Source: Metopolophium dirhodum
Taxonomy: Eukaryota; Arthropoda; Insecta; Hemiptera; Aphididae
Assembly: GCF_019925205.1 (NCBI RefSeq)
Contig: NC_083561.1
Span: 23,993,217 to 24,057,216 of the forward strand
Length of the DNA: 64,000 bases
Direction of reading: 5' to 3'
The notes under the pieces are model-generated. The model saw nothing but the letters and a program-made list of their open reading frames with translations, was not told where the DNA came from and did no database searches. This document shows, piece by piece, positions 12,082 to 27,000 of the stretch (positions are counted from its first letter, which is position 1; each line of letters begins with the position of its first letter). The position numbers were made by a program, and so were the translations under genes.

Positions 12082-13700
12082 TACAATCCCCTTTTGGATC
12101 AATGAGCATGATCTATGTGAGAACGACGCAACCAACATACTATGTCGACGCCGCTCAGTGCTACCATCGCGCGCACAACGCAAACAACACGCATTCGTCG
12201 TGCGGACGACTAAACGCAATACGAAAACACACAACAGAAACAAAGATAGGTAATAGAAAGAATATTATTATCGCATACGAATATTATTGAAACCTAATCG
12301 TTTAGCCACTATAATAATAACCAGTGGGTCGTTGAAATATTTTTATCCCACGTCAACAAATAGGTATATGTGGTAAAAAAAAAAAAAAATATGTTCTTTA
12401 TAGAAAATGTAGCATATTATATACAATATTTGTATCAATAAATTTTATAAATTCGAATAGAGTATTCCGATTGGGTAAAAATGCAGACGAACGAACCCAT
12501 GTTCAAATCTAACAACTCGATAGGTTTTCAATAATATTACCAAACAATATTCTTCAAACGGAATGGATACGACATTAGTTTTTCTTCTATACGTGTATAT
12601 TACGCGAACAACCCCTAACTGTTACGAGTAATTATCGAAATTATTATCGTGAAATATTCGGATATCAATCGCGGAGTGACACGATAATAAAATATGCTTA
12701 CAAGTGTATTATAGATATGTGGTTATTGGCAGGGGAAAGACACGAACAAAATAACAACAATAATAATTACATAATGTTTCGGCGTAAGCCCCTGCTCGGC
12801 GCCTGAATTCTTGCGGTCAAGCAACCGCACTTGCACGTCGTCAACCTGTGCGGTGTCACGTATTTTGGTCGGGCGTAACCGCTTACCCGAGTAAAATTAT
12901 GAGAAAATAATAATAACATTATGCTCGACCGGATAACGTTTTCTGTAAAAAGCCATCGAACCTGGAATTACAACTGTGGACCGACAATTGTATTATTACT
13001 TCGACACGATTGAGCAAAAAAACAACTTAACTATTGCAGCAGAAAGAAATCCCGACTTTTTCGGAAACGTATTTGTCGCGTGCGACTTTTGAGGGTGGCT
13101 GACCGTCACTATAATCTAAGGTAAATTGTATAGGCAATTTCACAAGCAATCGTACGCCTTTTTTGAGTGGTAATCGGTAAAAAAAAGTCAGGGGAAGGAA
13201 AAGTCCGAGGAAAAAATATTTTATTCGATTTCATTTGATTATTTATCGTTATAAATCATTTGACTTTCAGTCATTATTATTATTAAATAACAATAAAAAG
13301 CGGTTACAAACAATTTAATTTGAACAGACGATTCTAATATTCCCATAGTATAGGTACCTCCTTGCTTACCCCGATTTTCAGAAAAAAATATTCGAATATT
13401 CTCCATAATGTGTACGACGGAACGACCTAAGTGTATTTTTAAATCTACTTTTAGTAAAATGTTTTAGATTGAAATATTTGAAATAGTTATGCCACATATT
13501 TTACACGAAAGAAGAAAATAAGAAATGCGACTAAGCCATACGCCGTATGCGTGTGCGATTATATTTTGAGAATAAAAATCTGGATGGACGTTACAACGCA
13601 CTGTTGGAATATTAGAGTGAGTAGATACCTAATTTTCGACTGAACATAAATACTATAATTCCATCAACCAATCGGATTGAAATTACATTGAACGGCGCGT
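9401..13700. other. Gene-free AT-rich region
   Basis: Holds AT alternations (9385-9420), a GAGAGAG stretch with GC-rich flank (9440-9490), a GC-balanced block of unknown origin at 11040-11300, the (AAT)n run at 12048 and a GC-balanced patch at 12775-12895. No gene recognised. Confidence 0.5.
12048..12082 (+). repeat. (AAT)n microsatellite
   Basis: About 11 AAT units. It is the source of poly-Asn/poly-Tyr runs in the open frames at 11970-12290, which are spurious. Confidence 0.95.
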
Positions 13701-16700
13701 AGTTATGGGTGTAGCTTAGTAATCTAATATCTGTTCCAATCGCACACGTGCACTTGGGAAATTGGAAATTTTTAAAATTGATATCGTATTTATCTTATTA
13801 TACCTATATACCTATATATGGAAACTATATTATTATGTTAAAACTAACGCCAACGGGGTATTATCGCGTTGACTATAAAACGGCGATTTTGCGGGTAAGT
13901 TGTAAGTATAATAATTTCGACGCCGTACCCAAAATCCCCCAGAACATCGGGTGCGCCACAACAGCAGTAATAACAAAAACAACAATAATAATAATAATAA
14001 TAAAAATAATATCGTAACGTTCGCGACTCGTCGACCGGCGGACAGATGGTGCCACAGGATATTTTATCGCCTCGAACAAAGGCCTTATTTCGACTGTGGC
14101 TGGGTGGAGCCTACGGGTCGAAGGGACGATGCATCATCCGTCAACTGTCAGCGGAAACCATTGCTGGCAATCATGGCGATCGGGGAAACCATCGTCGAGA
14201 GGCGGTGGCTGGAGGCGTGTTATATATTCGTTACGAAAATCCGATCAAAAACGTTTCGTTGTGATAGATTTGCGTTGTGCACGTCGTGCGTTTTTTTTTT
14301 TGTTAATAAGAAACTACTAAAGTTTTAGGTACTGGATCGGTGGCTGCGGCGACGAAAGACACTATTGAAAACCAACGAAAACCCGGGTGTAATCTGTAGC
14401 AGTAGATATTATGTATGGAGTCTGTGTGGAAAACAACGACGGAAAAAACGTTGTTCCGCGAACGATCGAAAAGCCGCCTAAATAATATGCTCGTCGTCTA
14501 TATTATAAATTTATAATACTGCAGGTACCGACCACGACGATATTATCATATTATATAATATATATTTAATTTTTTATGTCATTCACAAATCACGGAATTA
14601 TACGACGTGAGATGGTTTTTCTAATTGCATATTGGTATACAATACTACACTGCAATCGGATAAATCGTCGTTTACCGCAGTGATAATAATATTATGCGAT
14701 ATAAATGTCGTACGCCGCCGCCGCCAAGGGGTAAAAGAACGACGACGTTTAAGACGTTTTATGTACCCACCGCGACCGTGCTGTATGTATATATATATAG
14801 ATATATTATGTGTACACGACGTAGGGAGAGATTTTATCGTCCCCTTTTCCATTCCGCGCGCGTGCGTATAGGTACCACCACCGCACAATGATATTACGGA
14901 GCCATAAAAACCACAGCGCTCTCGTCAACCCATTCCTCGCGAGCGCAAATTATCGTCAGCGTTCTTTACGACCGTTTAATAAGTCGTAAAAACGCCGTTT
15001 CAACACCAACGCCGCCGCCGCCACAGCCGACGTCCTATAATTTAACGCACAAGTTTCCGCGGCGACCGACTGTACATATATATTTACGGGTGTGTATACA
15101 TAAATAAAATATAACTCTTCCCGCGGTCCAGAGATTACACGGCACAATAATTATCAAGGAAAACGAACGGAACAAAAAAAAAAAACACCGGCCTTAAATC
15201 GACCGTGCAAAACTGTACGCACCACAACATCGCCGCGAACGAAATGTAATGTTATAATTTATAATGATCGCCGTGCGTTCGGCGACCGAGATTTTTCACG
15301 AGAGTTAAAAAGACAATCTATATAATTATTGTTATTAATTATATTCTCTATGCGCATTTCAAGATTATAATAATATTATACACACCGTTGCTGCAGTTCA
15401 AACAGACGCGCGTAAATAATTGTGTACCGAAATACTATTATATTATATGTGATGTTTGCCGCCAACTCTTTATCTACGAATATTTTTACTGTACAACACG
15501 GCGGCACCTATTATAATGAATGTGTCGGACGTAAACAAAGCGTTTAATTCAAACCCGAAAATTTGTCTAATTTGATTGGCCACGTCCTTATATAGATAAT
15601 ATTATATAATATTATGTTCGTTTTATTTAGGTAAGGTTTCAATGATATTATATTATATTCCTTAATGCGCCTACGTGATTCGCATAACGTACAAGAATGG
15701 AAGTATGGAACACCTCGACGGAGTATTATAAGACTATAATAATATACTAATAAATTGAAATACAATAAATTTAAGTTAAAAACAAAAATCGTCAAGAATA
15801 ATAATACTTTTAAGAACGAGTGGTTTAAATAATAATAATAAAAAAATTAATATTTCTCTAGTACCTAATGAAATTTCAAAGGACAATTATTGACAAATAT
15901 TACGTTACCTATTGGTACCTATTCTAATAGTTCACGCAAAAGCAAATAAGTTACGTTATAGCACTAAATGTTTTGATGTAATGATGTGAATAATTAACTT
16001 TACTTTTTAATTTGTTTATGCCAGGCCCCGGACAATTATAAAAAGTACTAAGAAGAATTATTGTGCATTTTATTTTTGTATGTAATATTATGTTGGTTGC
16101 AATAATATGCAATTTGAGAAATCGCTGGATCTATAGATAAGGTATTTCATTTTTCATAGTGACTTTTTTATTGTTACTAAAAAGAACAGTCGATTATTTG
16201 GTTCAATATAGGTGCCATTATCAAAAATGAATAGTATTATTGACATTAAAATAAACTAAATTAAATCTTCAACTAATCTTCAACAGCATGTCGTATAGAA
16301 ATGAAGTTGTAATTTATAATAAATATTATCTATAATGTGATAGGTATTTATGTAAATGTACATATTATTATATATCATATTTTAAATTATAAATTATGTA
16401 TAGGGAATTTAACATTAGATATATTTTACTGAATTGTGTTATGGAATAAGCCTTTAATTATAGAGAATATACCTATCCATATTCTATACTCAAGATTCAC
16501 AAATATACGGAACATAAAACCAGAAATGTTGAATGATCGTATAGTGTAATTTCGCTTACTTATTTATAAATTTATAATTAAATTATTGGCCGTTATCATA
16601 ATTGTTTAATGCAAATGTATAATTATGTATATCCACACTAATAAATGTGCAGAATAAACAGTTTTAAAAAAATATAAATGTATTACTAAACGGCAAACTA

Positions 16701-19700
16701 CAAAAATAAAATAAATAATATTTAGAGATACTCCATAGCTAAGCCAAAACTAGTTATGTAAATGCATATTATGCGCTTCAAAATATTATATTATTTGTCA
16801 ATAAATAACGCTTACATTTTTAAGCTACAAACTACTTTATAGATGTATAGTAATAAATTATTTAACATACAAAAATTCGAGTTTAAATTGATTTAGATAA
16901 TGTAATAATTAAAATGTATAAAATGATTAAAACATGAATACAGTTATTACAAGAAGTTTTAAAATGTTTGACAACATTAAACATTATTATGATAATTCAT
17001 ACTACATAGTACCTATGTTATAAGGAACACGAAACTGTTTATAACTATAATATTATATTATTATATTATTATATTATGACGTTATTGTGGGCTCAAAAAA
17101 TATTTATAAATATTTTTATAATACCATATTTTACCTACTGTTTATTAATTTTTTTTTTTTTACAAACACGCAAAGTAGTTATCTACCATATTTCTAAAAA
17201 CAAAATAAAAATAAACTTACGCACGACAACCTTATACAGTTGCTCAAATAAATATATATCGTTCTATAAATTATACATGCTATATTATATTATATAGGTA
17301 CTTAATCTCTAGGTATCCAATAAAAATTGAAAATTACTTTTTAGTTCCTCATAATATATGATGGTTGAACAACAATGTAAACATAAATGACAAAAATTAA
17401 AAAAAATTACCTGTTTATTGTTTTATGAAATGTCAAAAGAAAAGCTCACTTTATGCGACTACCCAACACGACGACGATGACAACAACGATAGTTAATGTC
17501 ATAACGAAGTAGAAACACCGACTGCGATGCTGCTGCAGTGCTTACACACAACGATGACCGCAGATTTCCGAAAAAAATCGTTTTCCCAGCGATTCTCAGA
17601 GCCCCCATCGGGACCCCCGCAGGATTAACAATTAAGTGATTAAAATTTTATTATCCCTCTAAACGGACGCGTCGTGTGCGCGCCACGATAATAATATATT
17701 AATAGGATAATGTATGGCTCGGAGAATAATGGGATAAATACGCTATAACGATATTATAATATTTGTTTTTAATTATGTACGCGCCCGACTCTCGATTGAG
17801 ACGTCAACTGTATATTATATACCTACCATACGTGGCAGGATACCGTATAATATTACCATATACAAGCAAAATATATTATTATACAGTATTTAATATAATA
17901 TACACGGGACCCCGCATATGGGTTGTGCGGCGGCGACATCGTGACGAAACTTGATAGTCCCGCAGGGGTCGCCCCGTTGGCGGAGAGGGTACGCTATTAA
18001 AATTATTGATGTCGTAAAATTATTTAGGCATACACTAGGCCTTTGATTTATCGCGCGCGTTTCTGCGGGATAAACAATAGGTAATACGTGTGACGAGGTG
18101 GTCGGAAAGTGCACGAGAGAAAACTACCACTGTGATAGATACGTATATATGGATAAATAGTAAAATTCGACTATTGAGTGGGGCAGAAACGAAACTCGCA
18201 GAAAAAAAAATGTCCGGCTATACGCAAGACATCGTCGTAATATAATAGACGATTACAATTTGTTGCGATTTATACATGTATTATATAGGTAGGTACACTA
18301 TGGTTTATCTCGGTGGCGAATCTCGCAATTAACCTCTCTAGCACGTACCTACACACATAATAATATGACCTATCACAATAATGTATTGTAACGCGAGTAA
18401 CAACTGCAGTGAAAAATTATACAACGGAATAATCATCGTCAACAGATATAACGAAATTAAGTTGGAAACGTTTTCGTCGCCGCAGTTTTCGACTCAGAAT
18501 GCGATTTCTTCAATATATTTATAGGTTCCTATACCTATTTATAGCCGGAATATAATATTATATGTTACTCCACGCATATTAAATTAGTGATGTCGTGTTT
18601 TTAATTTTAACTATACACCGTATCTGATCGGCCACGGAAAGAAGAGTGTATAATTTATTTATAACACAATTACACTATCGCGTTCAAAGACGCTTATTAA
18701 TATTATGATACACTTATTAATTAATGCATTTTTTTAATAATATAGAACGACTACAAATTTAAAGACTTTTATGTATACATAATATTATACGCGCGTCTAT
18801 AGAGACGACACAATGTGCACACGTGTGCGGACGGCGCTGTATAATATTCAAGAGACAACTTTACAAGCAAACATTATGCAATACACTTTCGACGTGAATA
18901 GCAGTTGATATATTATAATAATAATTCTTTTTTAATTTGTCTTTTAATTTCAAACAAAATTCGCCGTAAATTTATTGGACAAGGTTTTTTGTTTTTCGAT
19001 GGGATTTATATTTGTTTTACATCGTTTTCGCGGGGGAAGAAAATAACCATCACGTTTTTTTCGTCGTATTAAAATTAATAGTAGCGCAGCCTGTTTAATG
19101 ATAATGTCGTATAATAATACAATGAAATCTAAGTTATTTACTGCACAATCCGCCGCGATCGTCAGAACTGTTCCTCCCAAGGCGACGTTTTGATTTTTAT
19201 ATTTTTTTAAACATATTTTCCGAAAATTCGAACGCTTGTACTTAAATCACATGGCAACACGTGGCGAGGTATACGTACGTACGGTCCATCGCTATACAAA
19301 CATTTCATATGCTACTGTATAGTGTATATAACAGCCTATAATGATTGTTATTTCAACTGAGTGTGGTCGAATGGTAAACAGGCAATGAAAAAAATCCATC
19401 ACCGTCCGTTTAAGAAACGGTTGAAATAATGTTGCAGTGAATCCGTGGCGAGGTGTTTGGAATTTCGGATGGTTTATCGAAAAATCGAAAAATGCTCAAT
19501 TGCGTAAAATGCGTCTCGTTATATACTTTCGAAATATTTTCCAGAAATATTGCGCAGTGAATCGTCGGTGCATGTATATATACCTACACCATACTCTGAC
19601 TCTGTAATCCCATACCTCGTCGTGATATCTATAATATTATTATAACGGCGAGATATAGGATTTCCGTTATCAGTTATTATCACTATATTAATATCATCAC

Positions 19701-19900
19701 AAACAAACGAGCTGTGAAATACAATGTATCGGAAGAGTGCCGAGGATGATAACGTGGTATATAATCATGGTTATCGCAGCAAAACGTTTCGATATTTTAT
19801 AGTTTTTATATTAAAACATTAATAACAATTATAATATTATGTTATATTTTATATAGACATTTATGTCCCAGTCATAACGCCGTGCACACGTAGGTAGGTA
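13701..19900. other. Gene-free region with an AT desert
   Basis: GC-balanced patches occur at 14030-14240, 14690-15070 (CCGCCGCCGCC near 14713 and 15011), 17450-17700 and 17920-18110. The stretch 15790-17430 is nearly all A and T with no feature. On the plus strand GTTTTATTTAG|GTAAGG (around 15630) mimics a fused splice site but is on the opposite strand to Antp. Confidence 0.5.
13984..14003 (+). repeat. (AAT)n microsatellite, short
   Basis: Six to seven AAT units, preceded by AAC-rich sequence, at the edge of a more GC-rich patch. Confidence 0.9.
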
Positions 19901-22900
19901 TTAGGCATGTATATACACGCAGCGCAATATATAGGCACGACAGTGGCGCGTTGTCGTCGTCTTCGTCGTTGTTGTTTACCCGAAACAAATAACCGACTAA
20001 TGAATTTATAACGGTACACGACTATATAATGCGTCGTGACGAAGACCAGGATCACACGTCTAGTTAACACACACGCGGCCGGACCGAGCGGAATTCTATA
20101 TTTGAGAAGATTTATAATAATATTATACTCGTGCACATGGTCTCCCGTTCGTGTATCGTATACATAGGCGCGCGCGGAGAACAATCGAAAGAAGAAGCCA
20201 GTCCTTTGTTATCGTCCCGTCCCCTCCCATCGAGCTCCGCCGCAGAAGAAAATTTCCACTAAGACGAGAACCTCCACTATACAATATAATAATATTATAT
20301 TATAATACAAGAAAAACGTCATTCGTCAAGACGTATCAAATAGGTAAAATTTAGTGGCGATTGGATTCGACCGTGCGACCGCGTTATTTTTTATAGATCG
20401 ATCGGAGAACTTTTTTATATATACCCCTAATGTTAGAGACTTAAAACAAAATAATAAATCGGTAAAATATTGTGATGAATACACGAATATACGTGTTATA
20501 AATTATTTCCCGTACCACCGAATAGTTTTCCACGTACCATCAGTGGAATGCGTGACCAAAGTTTGATAACCCCGAAAATAGATCAATAATTGGGCGTTGG
20601 TTTGTTTTTTTTTTCCTCAAGAGAAATCATTTAATCATTATAATGTATATTCGAATGTCATCAGCAGCGGACGTTTTTTCGACGGCAAATAAGAAGTTAA
20701 TAATTATTACATAATTTCATATTGTATTATTATGTAATACGTTATTATGTTTGTCGTTATAAAAAAGGCCCGAATTTAATTAAGCCAAAGTAAACTCAAA
20801 CGAAAAAACATCGTAAAAACGTATAATGATTATAAAATATATTAAAACCTTTATCTAAATAAATTATTATTATATTTCACGTATGGAATGATAATTTGTG
20901 TCGGTTTCGATCGAACGTGATGGGTTAGGTGGTAAGTGCGCGCTGCATTGTTTTTCTATTTGTATAGTATATCACCCGATTTGAAAGCAAGGGTGGCTGT
21001 CTACATTGTGATTTTTCTCCGAGAAAAATCTTCTATACGACAATGTGGCTGAACGTTATCCACAACAGCGGGAGATGGTTGGGTGTTCATCGAGAATAAC
21101 CGAGAGCGAACTTACTTCATATTATATCGTTGTTAATGACGCCCAAACTTATACAAATACAACCATGTTTATCGGTCTATCACGAATGCTGCTGACCATT
21201 AATTATATTATACCACTTATTATAGCAACGTATATTTAGAATTTTAGAACATACAATTCGGTAGTTAATTCGTTTAAGTAAACTTATCCATTATAAGGTA
21301 CAACGTATATAACGAAAATTCTTAGTTTTAATTGTGTCCAATAATATTTTAATAAAAACAGAAGTTTTGTATAGCTTATAATCGATTAAATTGGTCCACG
21401 CTTAATCAATATCACTTAATATACAAGTTAGGAAGTGAATGGATTTGCCTATATTATCGTAATCGAAAACACAATAGTATTAATTATTAAAAATAACGTT
21501 TAATAGAAAATCAATAAAACGTAGAATATTTAATGAACAATAATAATATAACGTTTATATAATGGCCATGGTCGTCTTTCAGAAATATCTTTGTACTCGG
21601 TAGTACCTATATAACTATACTATAAGCGACCGCAAGGGGATGGGCTACGGGTTTAGACCCTTTTTGCGAACCGTTTAAACGCGTATACCGCCATCACACA
21701 AATGATAATATATAATGATGGTATAGTTATGGCCGCGTTAGAACGCAGTTGTAGGGCGAGTTAATAAATTATAATATAATATATGAATAAAAAAGTTCAT
21801 TTGTTGTCTCTCGGTTAAAAAAAAATACCGAATTTAAAAAAAATACCATCTCACGCATAGTTGAAGAATCTTAGTTTGCAAATTTTTCGTCACGCGGTAA
21901 ACTAAAAGAGAAAGGTATATGATCTGCATCGTGTGCACAGAAGACAGAAGACATTCATCGAGCGACGTGCGTTGGTAGTAATAGTGTCTTCGCGACGATC
22001 ACGACCGCTGTCGCCGTCGTTAAAACTGAAGAAAAAACGTTAATAAAGTTACAAAAGAATTTAACCTATATTATTATAGTCGGTATATCTATCAACAAAC
22101 TATCTCGCTAAATAGTTGTAAAAATGTATATGCTCGTACATCTCGTTACGGTACATAATACAAGAGGATTCGTTTAATATATATTTTCCAACACTCGTTA
22201 TTTCAAAGAGCTCACTTTTTTTCCAAAAATGTTTACACAATAGTTTAAATTACTTCTATTTTGACACCTTTAAGTACCTATGTATTAGGGTTTATTAGAG
22301 TTATTGTGTAAGTACCAATAGAAATAAGAGAAAAAAAAGTTGCATCCCGCCGTGACTGTATTGTTGTACACCATTTTGCTTATATCAATGATTGATATAC
22401 CTTAAATTCTATTAAACTCGGTTTCATGTAATGATATCACAATTAGGTACCTTCCTAGGTTATGATTTAAAATTCAAAAGTAGCCAGTGCTTTCTCCACA
22501 ATAAGGGTAAAAAAAAATACAGGGACAATATAAAAATATTGTTTATCTATACTAAATCGAAAGTTTTCAAAGAAGTAATAACGAGTGCGTTCACTGTGTT
22601 TAAATAATCAATCTGTGAAAAGGGACGGCGTCAACGGTGTTATATCTGATCGGGCGTGATCTATATAATATAATATTATACGCATTCGGATCGTATCGTT
22701 CGCACTTGCAAAAAAAAAAGTATTGAATATAACAATATATTATTATATGTGTACTAGCAACGGACACTCGGAATATTGGCAATATCTGGAAAATTGATAG
22801 GAAAATTTACCGTCTAAGCGTGGGGGTGGGGAGAGGAGTGAGCTAGTCTGATATTTTATTATATTATATAAATGTATAGTATGTACACAGCATCGATGGT

Positions 22901-23985
22901 GAGGAGGACCCGACAGGGACACTACGGCCGGCGGTGGGTGCGGGGCGGTGGCGTTTTTTGATAAACAGCTAACACGCGTCAGTGGACATCCGGTTGGACA
23001 TTTGCCCGTTGCAATATAATAATATATAATACCATATAAATATGAATAGAATATAAACATATATAATAATATATATCAACGGTGAGGCGGGAGGTGCGGG
23101 CGGAACTATAACCCCGTCGAGCGTATAAGGACTGTAATATCGGCGTATAATATATTATAATACTATATATATATAGTAAAATAATATTTAATAATATATA
23201 TAGTGCGCGTGATTTATTTTTATTTAATATTATTTTTGTTTTCTACATATAGATTTTTGTTTTTATTATTTATTTATAATATTTTCATCGTTTCATGATA
23301 TAGATATGCACGGCGGAAAACAGCTCCATATTGTATTATTTATATATAGGAGAGACTATAATATACGCGAAAGCCGTAAATTTCCACGTGTCCGATTATT
23401 AGCGCGAGACCCTCAATAACGATAACAAGCGATTTTTTGATGGTGACACACTCACGCGATTACGAATCGAACGTTATAGACGTGTTCGTATACCTCGCGA
23501 ATTGCGATAATTATAAGCGGACAGCACACGTGACTATGAGTTGGAATCACATTGGTACAATGATAAAACTGTGAAAAGCGAACGGAGATAAACGATGATT
23601 TGATAGAATTTACAAAATTTTGCGGGAAAAAAGTATACAGAAAATCATAATAAAAAGTTTTTCAAATGAACATATTATTATCGTATATATTATGAATGTA
23701 TACCTACCGACCGCGAAAAGCGACGCACAACATTATTAATTATTATATACGATGTATATAAATGTATTACTGTAATTAAAAATTCGACTGAAGTCCGGTG
23801 CAGCAACATAAAATAATACGTGCGCGTAACAAATAACGACAATTGCGTGCTAATATATAGAGATAAATAATAATAACAGAGATTTGTAGTCGTAAATATA
23901 TAATATTATTATGTATATTTTTTGCAACTCACCGAGTAGACCTCAATATATAGGTTATATTATACAAAAACAAAGTGAAAAATCG
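19901..23985. other. Gene-free region
   Basis: GC-balanced patches at 19900-20260, 21900-22040 and 22790-23110 alternate with AT-rich sequence. Nothing else can be supported between them and ratchet-like site 1. Confidence 0.5.
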
Positions 23986-23989
23986 ACGT

Positions 23990-24028
23990 CTTCTTACCTG
24001 CAACAAAAAATGAAAATAAAATAATTAG
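23990..24028 (-). other. Candidate recursive-splice (ratchet-point) site 1
   Basis: On the minus strand a branch-point-like CTAAT (24028-24024) is followed by a T-rich tract ending TTTTTTGTTGCAG (AG at 23999-23998). This abuts a donor GTAAGAAG (GT at 23997-23996) with no exon in between. The branch adenine is about 27 bases from the AG, a normal distance. A 3' site fused to a 5' site is the known signature of ratchet points in long Drosophila introns. It lies on the Antp strand, 18.2 kb upstream of the coding-exon acceptor. Confidence 0.5.
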
Positions 24029-24029
24029 A

Positions 24030-27000
24030 TTACTCACTATATATTATTAATAATATTATATTATATTATGTATATTGAATCATGAATCATCGAGATAGGA
24101 TATTATTTTGTGAGTTATTTATAGAAACAAAATACGCATGACTGGCGCGGATGCGAGCAGCTCTAATCTGAAAGGTGAAACGCGCAAAGCACTATAAATC
24201 ACATTATTGGCTAAATGAAAAGAAGAAGCGTTTTATAATTTATTGGCGCTGTACATGTATAATATAATATTATATACGACGCGTTATCAGTTTCACACAA
24301 AAAAAAAAAATAAATAAATAAAATAGTTCGACACGCGCGTCAGTAATGATTTTACGATCGGTTTTTTTTTCCTTTTGTAAACCGTACCCGCGGGCTTTTC
24401 CCGCACGCGCACATCGCGTGTGATGTACAATATAATATTTTCCGCGTCCCCTCCGAATTATTATTATTATTATTATTATTATCATGACAATTGGTGCCGA
24501 GCGTGGTTAAAAAATGACGTGGGTACACTTTTATTTTCCGGTTACCTATACCGAAACTGCACGGACAATCGAAATTTAACCAATAACCGTGTAGTAGGTA
24601 TAATCCGGCCCCAGTCATACATTATACGCGGCTATCACTGTAAACCTGTGTACGTCGAATATTTTTTAATATTATATATTGAAAGATGTCGAATATTTTA
24701 CTGTTATATTATAATTATTATGGGATTAGGAACTTATAAAATTTGCATCTATTTGGTGGATGGTTCCATAAACAGCAAGGCCAAATAAAAATTCTACTTG
24801 AAAAACCGAGTATACCTATAATAAACAATTTAAATCAAACATTTATTTTGCTCAGTTTTGGCATGTATTTGAAGGTTTTTAAATATTAACGCATAAAATT
24901 CATATTTTATATTTTGACCAACATTGTGAAAATATTAGGTACCTACCACGAAATAAAATATCTACGTCATCGATGACAATTTTAACCTTATCTATATTGA
25001 CTTATGATTTCGTTTCTATCAAAGGATCGTATATGACATTGATATGGAAACGATATAATTAAACAAAGAGTAAAAAATTTAAATTTAAATAGTTCAGTAA
25101 ATCTATTTTGTGTTATAACACATTATATTGTTTGTTAATTTATTTTTTCATTCATACTTTTTGTCTGTTATTATCTAAAAATTTATACTTTTATTATCTA
25201 GAAATCTACTTTTTTTAGTAACAAAAATGTTCAACAACTATAGGTGAGTTACACGTGTCTATTATAGCACCACATAGGCTTAACGCGGGAAATCGATTCG
25301 ATAGAAAACGGCGGTCGTGTACGTGGTATAGGTATAGGTGTAAACACGAAGACAACTCGATTATAGGTTATGAGTGCGCCTATAGTGCGTCTTGGCACGT
25401 ACCCTAATCTTGTCTATACAACTATGTACAACGGCGCTAACGGCGGGGAAAGAGAGAGCAGCGATGTATCGCATCAACGATCGGATACCAATTAAAACGT
25501 ATACCTATTTATTGGGTACATATGAAGAACTAACCTGAAAATGTAAATAACAGTTAATTTGTATATGTTTATATTATAAATTATATGTAACAAAATCACG
25601 GTATGTCGAGTTGGTGCAACTCAAAAAACACATTTTTACGGATGTCAGGGAAATAAACAAACTTTTAATAAAAAAAAAAAATTAAAAATCCTACCTACCA
25701 ACTCGTACGATCAAACCATCCTAAATGTAAACATTTATTTTATGATTTATTAAACGAGCTTAATAAATTACTATAACGTCGGACACGTTGACGTTAATCT
25801 CGTTAGCGCCTTTTTTTCGAATTCACAATATGCGACGTTGCGTAATATATTGTCCTAATTATTATATTTTATATTTTTTAAAAGCTACATTTTCAGAAAG
25901 AATTCGGTGACATTGCATTTTGTAGGTACAAAAACACAGTATAATCCATGTAAACGAATGGGCACATGATATTATTGAGTAAAGGGGTATATACATAGGC
26001 ACAATCGCGAAAACGAACTTTTCGTCAGAGGATCATAATAATAATATAATAATTTATTATTATAATCTTCGACTACAGCTGTAATATAAACATAAATGGG
26101 CCACGGGTTGTACTTGCACTTATAGGGTATGCAAGCAAGGGTGTTTAACACATAACACACAAATACGATAACATAATATATATATTATATTACTAAGTTA
26201 TTAAAAGACACCTAGCTTGAGGGTCTCTCGATCTTATAATTTAACACTCGCAAGTAGGTATATTATACATATTATAATATATTATATGCACGCCCAAATA
26301 TCGACTACGTATTATATATTAAATACACGATAACGTAATATATAAATATATTATAATATGGCACGCATTAAACGATTGAGATTTTCTGACCCCAACGACC
26401 ATAACACTGCAGTATACACGCCGATCGTAATGAAAATTATGTATTTTGTATATACCTAGCTACCTATAGTAAAATACGGGTTATGCGGTAGGTACGTATA
26501 TATTTCTGAGGTACAATTTCCGCTATACATAATATGATGTGTACCTATGTATATAATAATATAAATAATATGCGAATTTCCGCGACGACAACGGCGGTGA
26601 CGGCACGATGTATGTATTAAAGCGCACGCCCACGCGTGACTCGCCCTGTATATATCTACACAATGTAGTTTATACACACACACACAATGTCCTTTTGTTC
26701 TGCAGACTTAAAACCCGTTGAGCGTGAGGCGCGGGCGAGGGGACCCCCGTCGCGCCGAAAGCTCGTTAATAACGCACCTATCACCGCAGTGGCGGCGACG
26801 TAAGGGCGCCCCACCCCGTGTCCAGTATTACGTCGCCCCGCACCGACCACCCCCGCGGTTAGAGTTTTAAGTCCCGACGTGATTTAGCCCGTCGTGGTAT
26901 ATATTATATTATATATATATATATGTGTGTATATACACACCGCCGCATTTATTATTTATATTGTTTTCGTATATACGCGACGCGATAGTTTACCGCGCGA

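Noticed and set aside
15611..15640. Plus-strand fused splice site TTTTATTTAG|GTAAGG
   Set aside because: Opposite strand to Antp, TAG rather than CAG, weaker tract. It is useful as a reminder of the chance background for ratchet-like sites.
25524..25550. Minus-strand CATTTTCAG|GTTAGT as a third ratchet point
   Set aside because: The donor GTTAGT is weak, and the site is only 1.5 kb from the much better one at 23998.
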